From assembly GCF_029227915.1 (NCBI RefSeq), contig NC_079879.1:29580501-29644500 (forward strand): 64,000 bases of DNA. The letters are read 5' to 3'. The position numbers were made by a program, and so were the translations under genes. Under the pieces are notes generated by a model that did no database searches, was not told the origin of the DNA, and saw only the letters and a program-made list of their open reading frames with translations. Positions 59,426 to 64,000 of the stretch are shown here, one piece after another. This stretch comes from Hydractinia symbiolongicarpus. Its lineage: Eukaryota > Cnidaria > Hydrozoa > Anthoathecata > Hydractiniidae. How positions within the stretch are numbered: position 1 is the stretch's first letter; each line of letters opens with the position of its first letter.

Positions 59426-62075
59426 ATCATCAAAAATGAAAACATTTTTGAAAACTACAAGTCTCATGCGTTTTAGTGGTGAAAAAATAATTTAAAAAAT
59501 CGTTCGGGAAATGAGTTTACTCCCTGGGTACTTTCTTTGTATACTTTTGACTATACGGGCCGAGTCCGGGATTTACGGGAAAACGCAGGTTTTCGTTTGG
59601 CGGCGATTAAACTTCTTTTATTTAGCGTCTCATCAAAAATAAAAACATTTTTGAAAACTACGAGTCCATGCGTTTTAGTGGTGAAAAAATAATTTAAAAA
59701 ATCTTTCTGGAAATGAGTTTACTCACAGGGTACTTTCTTTTTATACATTTGACTATACGGGCCAAGCCCGGGATTTACGGGAAATCGCGGGTTTTCGTTT
59801 GCCGGCGATTAAACCTCTTTCATTAAGTGTCTCATCAAAAATGAAAACATTTTTGAAAACTACAAGTCTCATGCGTTTTAGTGGTGAAAAAAAAATTTAA
59901 AAAATCGTTCGGGAAATGAGTTTACACCCTGGGTACTTTCTTTATAACTTTTGACTATACGGGCCGAGTCCAGGATTTAAGGGAAATCGCACGTTTTCGT
60001 TTGCCGGCGATTAAACTTCTTTTATTCAGCGTCTCATCAAAAATGAAAACATTTTTGAAAACTACAAGTCTCATGCGTTTTAGTGGTGAAAAAATAATTT
60101 AAAAATTCGTTCGGGAAATGAGTTTACTCACTGGGTTCTTTCCTTGTATACTTTTGACTATACGGGCCGAGTCCGGGATTTACGGGAAATCGCGGGTTTT
60201 CGTTTGCAGGCCATTAAACTTCTTTTATTCAGCGTCTCATCAAAAATGAAACCATTTTTAAAAACTACAAGTCTCATGGGCTTTAGTGGTGAAATAATAA
60301 TTTAAAAAATCGTTTGGGAAATGAGTTTACTCCCTGGGTACTTTCTTTGTATACTTTTGACTATACGGGCCGAGTCCGGGATTTACGGGAAATCGCAGGT
60401 TTTCGTTTGCCGGCGATTAAACTTCTTTCATTAAGCGTCTCATCAAAAATGAAAACATTTTTGAAAACTACAAGTCTCATGCGTTTTAGTGGTGAAAAAA
60501 AAAATTTAAAAAATCGTTCGGGAAATGAGTTTACTCCCTGGGTACTTTCTTTGTATACTTTTGACTATACGGGCCGAGTCCGGGATTTACAGGAAATCGC
60601 GGATTTTCGTTTGCCGGCGATTAAACTTCTTTTATTCAGCGTCCCATCAAATATGAAAACATTTTTGAAAACTACAAGTCTCATGCGTTTAGTGGTAAAA
60701 AAGTAATATAAAAAATCGTTCGGGAAATGAGTTTACTCCCTGGGTACTTTCTTTGTATACTTTCGACTATACGGGCCGAGTCCGGGGTTTACGGGAAATG
60801 GCGGGATTTCGTTTGCCGGCGATTAAACTTCTTTTATTCAGCGTCTCATCAAAAATGAAAACATTTTTGAAAACTACAAGTCTCATGCGTTTTAGTGGTG
60901 AAAAAATAATTTAAAAAATCGTTTGGGAAATGAGTTTACTCCCTGGGTACTTTCTTTGTATACTTTTGACTATACGGGCCAAGCCCGGGATTCACGGGAA
61001 ATCGCGGGTTTTCGTTTGCCGGCGATTAAACTTCTTTTATTCAGCGTCTCATCAAAAATAAAAACATTTTTAAAAACTACAAGTCTTATGCGTTTTAGTG
61101 GTGAAAAAATAATTTAAAAAATCTTTCTGGAAATGAGTTTACTCACATGGTACTTTCTTTGTATACATTCGACTATACGGGCCAAGCCCGGGATTTACGG
61201 GAAATCGCAGGTTTTCGTTTGCCGGCGATTAAACCTCTTTCATTAAGTGTCTCATCAAAAATGAAAACATTTTTGAAAACTACAAGTCTCATGCGTTTTA
61301 GTGGTGAAAAGATAATTTAAAAAATCGTTTTGGAAATGGGTTTACTCACAGGGTACTTTCTTTGTATACTTTTGACTATGCGGGCCGAGTCCGGGGTTTA
61401 CGGGAAATGGCGGGTTTTCGTTTGCCGGCGAATAAACTTCTTTTATTCAGCGTCTCATCAAAAATGAAAATATTTTTGAAAACTACAAGTCTCAAGCGTT
61501 TTAGTGGTGAAAAGATAATTTAAAAAATCGTTTTGGAAATGAGTTTACTCACAGGGTACTTTCTTTGTATACATTCGACTATACGGGCCTAGCCCGGGAT
61601 TTACGGGAAATCGCGGGTTTTTGTTTGCCGCCTATTAAACCACTTTCATTAAGCGTCTCATCAAAAATGAAAACATTTCTAAAAACTACAAGTCTCATGG
61701 GCTTTAGTGGTGAAATAATAATTTAAAAAATCGTTTGGGAAATGAGTTTACTCCCTGGGTACTTTCTGTGTATACTTTTAACTATACGGGCCGAGTCCGG
61801 GATTTACGGGAAATCGCAGGTTTTCGTTTGCCGGCGATTAAACTCTTTTTTTTAATCAGCGTCTCATCACAAATGAAAACACTTTTAAAAACTACAAGTC
61901 TCATGCGTTTTAGTGGTGAAAAAATAATTTAAAAAATCGTTGGGGAAATGAGTTTACACCCTGGTTACTTTCTTTGTAACTTTTGACTATACGGGCCGGG
62001 TCCAGAAATTAAGGGAAATCGCAGGTTTTCGTTTGCCGGCGATTAAACTTCTTTTATTCAGCGTCTCATCAAAAA
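59425..62075 (+). repeat. Mixed block resembling left 2.9-5 kb in reverse
   Basis: Contains TTTGGCGGCG (59,597), CTACGAGTCC, TTTATAACTTTTG (59,940), TTTGCAGGCC (60,205), GAAACCATTTTT (60,248), ATTCACGGG (60,990), GTTTGCCGCCTATTAAACC (61,622) and, near 61,735-61,990, the TTTTTTTTAATCAG and CCTGGTTACTTTC types known from 3.0-3.2 kb. Two monomers at 60,314-60,706 are joined with a step of 204 bp, so one reading frame stays open for 130 codons. No unique sequence is present. Confidence 0.72.
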
Positions 62076-64000
62076 TGAAAACATTTTTAAAAACTACAAG
62101 TCTCATGCATTTTAGTGGTGAAAAAATAATTTAAAAAATCGTTGGGGAAATGAGTTTACTCCCTGGGTACTTTCTTTGTAAACTTTTGACTATACGGGCC
62201 AAGCCGGGATTTACGGGAAATCGCGGGTTTACGTTTGCCGGCGATTAAACTTCTTTTATTCAGCGTCTCATCAAAAATGAAAACATTTTTAAAAACTACA
62301 AGTCTCATGCGTTTTAGTGGTGAAAAAATAATTTAAAAAATCGTTCTGGAAATGAGTTTACTCCCTGGGTACTTTCTTTGTATACATTCGACTATACGGG
62401 CCAAGCCCGGGATTTACGGGAAATCGCGGGTTTTCGTTTGCCGGCGATTAAACCTCTTTCATTAAGCGTCTCATCAAAAATGAAAACATTTTTAAAAACT
62501 ACAAGTCTTATGCGTTTTAGTGGTGAAAAAATAATTTAAAAAATCGTTCGGGAAATGAGTTTACTCCCTGGGTACTTTCTTTGTATACTTTTGACTATAC
62601 GGGCCGAGACCGGGATTTACGGGAAATCGCAGGTTTTCGTTTGCCGGCGATTAAACCACTTTCATAAGGCGTCTCATCAAAAATAAAAACATTTCTGAAA
62701 ACTACAAGTCTCATGCGTTTTAGTGGTGAAAAAATAATTTAAAAATTCGTTCGGGAAATGAGTTTACTCACTGGGTACTTTCCTTGTATACTTTTAACTA
62801 TACGGGCCGAGTCCGGGATTTACGGGAAATCGCGAGTTTTCGTTTGCCGGCGATTAAACATCTTTTATTCAGCGTCTCATCAAAAATGAAAACATTTTTA
62901 AAAACTACAACTCTCATGGGCTTTAGTGGTGACTTAATAATTTAAAAAATCGTTTGGGAAATAAGTTTACTCCCTGGGTACTTTCTTTGTATACTTTTGA
63001 GTATACGGGCCGAGTCCGGGATTTACGGGAAGTCGCAGGTTTTCGTTTGCCGGCGATTAAAATTCTTTTATTCAGCGTCTCATCAAAAATGAAAACATTT
63101 TTGAAAACTACAAGTCTCATGCGTTTTAGTGGTGAAAAAATGATTTAAAAAATCGTTCGGGAAATGAGTTTACGCACTGGGTACTTTCTTTGTATACTTT
63201 TGACTATACGGGCCGAGTCCAGGATTTACGGGAAATCGCAAGTTTTCGTTTGCCGGCGATTAAACTTCTTTTATTCAGCGTCTCATTAAAAATGAAAACA
63301 TTTTTAAAAACTACAAGTCTCATGCATTTTAGTGGTGAAAAAATAATTTAAAAAATCGTTGGGGAAATGAGTTTACTCCCTGGGTACTTTCTTTGTAAAC
63401 TTTTGACTATACGGGCCAAGCCGGGATTTACGGGAAATCGCGGGTTTACGTTTGCCGGCGATTAAACTTCTTTTATTCAGCGTCTCATCAAAAATGAAAA
63501 CATTTTTAAAAACTACAAGTCTCATGCGTTTTAGTGGTGAAAAAATAATTTAAAAAATCGTTCTGGAAATGAGTTTACTCCCTGGGTACTTTCTTTGTAT
63601 ACATTCGACTATACGGGCCAAGCCCGGGATTTACGGGAAATCGCGGGTTTTCGTTTGCCGGCGATTAAACCTCTTTCATTAAGCGTCTCATCAAAAATGA
63701 AAACATTTTTAAAAACTACAAGTCTTATGCGTTTTAGTGGTGAAAAAATAATTTAAAAAATCGTTCGGGAAATGAGTTTACTCCCTGGGTACTTTCTTTG
63801 TATACTTTTGACTATACGGGCCGAGACCGGGATTTACGGGAAATCGCAGGTTTTCGTTTGCCGGCGATTAAACCACTTTCATAAGGCGTCTCATCAAAAA
63901 TAAAAACATTTCTGAAAACTACAAGTCTCATGCGTTTTAGTGGTGAAAAAATAATTTAAAAATTCGTTCGGGAAATGAGTTTACTCACTGGGTACTTTCC
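62075..64000 (+). repeat. Hexamer repeat, 1,217 bp, one unit plus a cut second unit
   Basis: TTTGTAAACTTTTG with CCAAGCCGGGATTT and GGGTTTACG occurs near 62,175 and 63,392, and CATAAGGCGTCTC near 62,662 and 63,879, all at 1,217 bp (six monomers less one base). The first unit spans about 62,075-63,290; the second is cut by the window end. At the start the units are separated by CATCAAAAATG versus CATTAAAAATG. Confidence 0.85.

Larger units (their letters stand above)
44219..64000 (+). repeat. Satellite array, right part in inverted orientation (about 97 monomers)
   Basis: The same ~203-bp family, now reading GGGAAATGAGTTTACTCCC, CTTTGTATAC, CGTTTGCCGGCG and TTTTAGTGGTGAAAAAATAA on the plus strand, so every monomer is reversed relative to 1-44,207. 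The same variant types occur (ATCAAATATG with GTCCCATC; TTTTTTTAATCAG; GGGCTTTAGTGGTGAAATAA). The two arrays therefore come from one pool and not from two unrelated satellites. The array runs off the window end, so its length is unknown. No unique sequence or further polarity switch was seen. Confidence 0.96.

Noticed and set aside
3047-63148. Dozens of similar 60-65 codon open frames (MGNEFTPWVLS-type), on minus left of 44.2 kb and on plus right of it
   Set aside because: They sit once per satellite monomer, flip strand with the array polarity, and are ended by the 203-bp step shifting frame. Many monomers have them broken. No ribosome-binding or promoter context, no known domain; they are consequences of repeat homogeneity.
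1-64000. CRISPR array or other regular repeat-spacer system
   Set aside because: The period is 203 bp with the entire unit conserved; there are no unique spacers and no cas genes.
1-64000. CENP-B box in the monomer
   Set aside because: I scanned for TTCGNNNNANNCGGG on both strands of the consensus. TTCGTTCGGGA has both half motifs but lacks the spacer, and TTCGTTTGCCGGCGA fails at the fixed A and at the CGGG. No canonical box; a centromere role cannot be argued from this.
1-64000. Telomere repeats, rDNA spacer or histone-type gene cluster
   Set aside because: No short TTAGGG-like runs and no rRNA or histone coding sequence; the unit is far too short and has no conserved gene.

Overview
The whole 64-kb window is satellite DNA. 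One AT-rich monomer of about 203 bp (consensus about 38% GC) is repeated head to tail roughly 310-315 times. I found no protein-coding gene, rRNA gene, functional tRNA gene, CRISPR array or operon. The only clearly non-satellite sequence is one tRNA-derived SINE of about 295 bp at 34,494-34,788. A long satellite array carrying a Pol III-type SINE indicates a eukaryotic nuclear genome and a heterochromatic region (pericentromeric, subtelomeric or similar). The SINE's style, with its tRNA head and a following GCTTAGCGCTCAGC-type body, reminds me of SINEs in marine invertebrates such as cnidarians or molluscs. That is recollection, not something I could check.

Layout. From 1 to 44,207 the monomers lie in one orientation, called minus here because the strand reading GGGAAATGAGTTTACTCCC is the minus strand. 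This array is broken only by the SINE. At 44,208-44,218 the polarity flips across an 11-bp spacer, and from 44,219 to 64,000 the same family runs in the opposite (plus) orientation. The flip is a true inverted repeat. About 480 bp on each side is collinear reverse complement, and further out the variant monomers recur in mirror order with gains and losses of whole monomers.

Inside the arrays the monomers are not uniform. Diagnostic variants define several types: GGACTCGGCCCGTATAG, GGGCTTGGCCCGCATAG and GGGCTAGGCCCG cores; ATTATTATTTCACC with AAAGCCC; CATATTTGATGGGACG with a one-base-shorter ACTAAACGC; and GATTAAAAAAA. They are arranged in local higher-order repeats of many sizes: dimers (406 bp), tetramers (810-812 bp), pentamer (1,013 bp), hexamer (1,217 bp), heptamer (about 1,417 bp, four units), octamer (1,624 bp), and larger tandem duplications of 2,034, 2,634 and 2,823 bp. 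Segments also recur at distant sites (offsets 6,098, 10,757 and 20,514 bp). The picture is of an array remodelled repeatedly by unequal exchange and segmental duplication, with at least one inversion.

Nothing here works as a gene set. Many monomers contain an open frame of 62-65 codons, and two fused monomers give 130 codons. These frames follow from sequence homogeneity and I do not regard them as genes. The observations most worth following are the inversion palindrome, the SINE that marks only one of four heptamer units, the near-identical 2.8-kb duplication, and the 10-bp-phased CCCG motifs in the monomer. Repeat boundaries were read by eye and are accurate to a few tens of bases unless stated otherwise.
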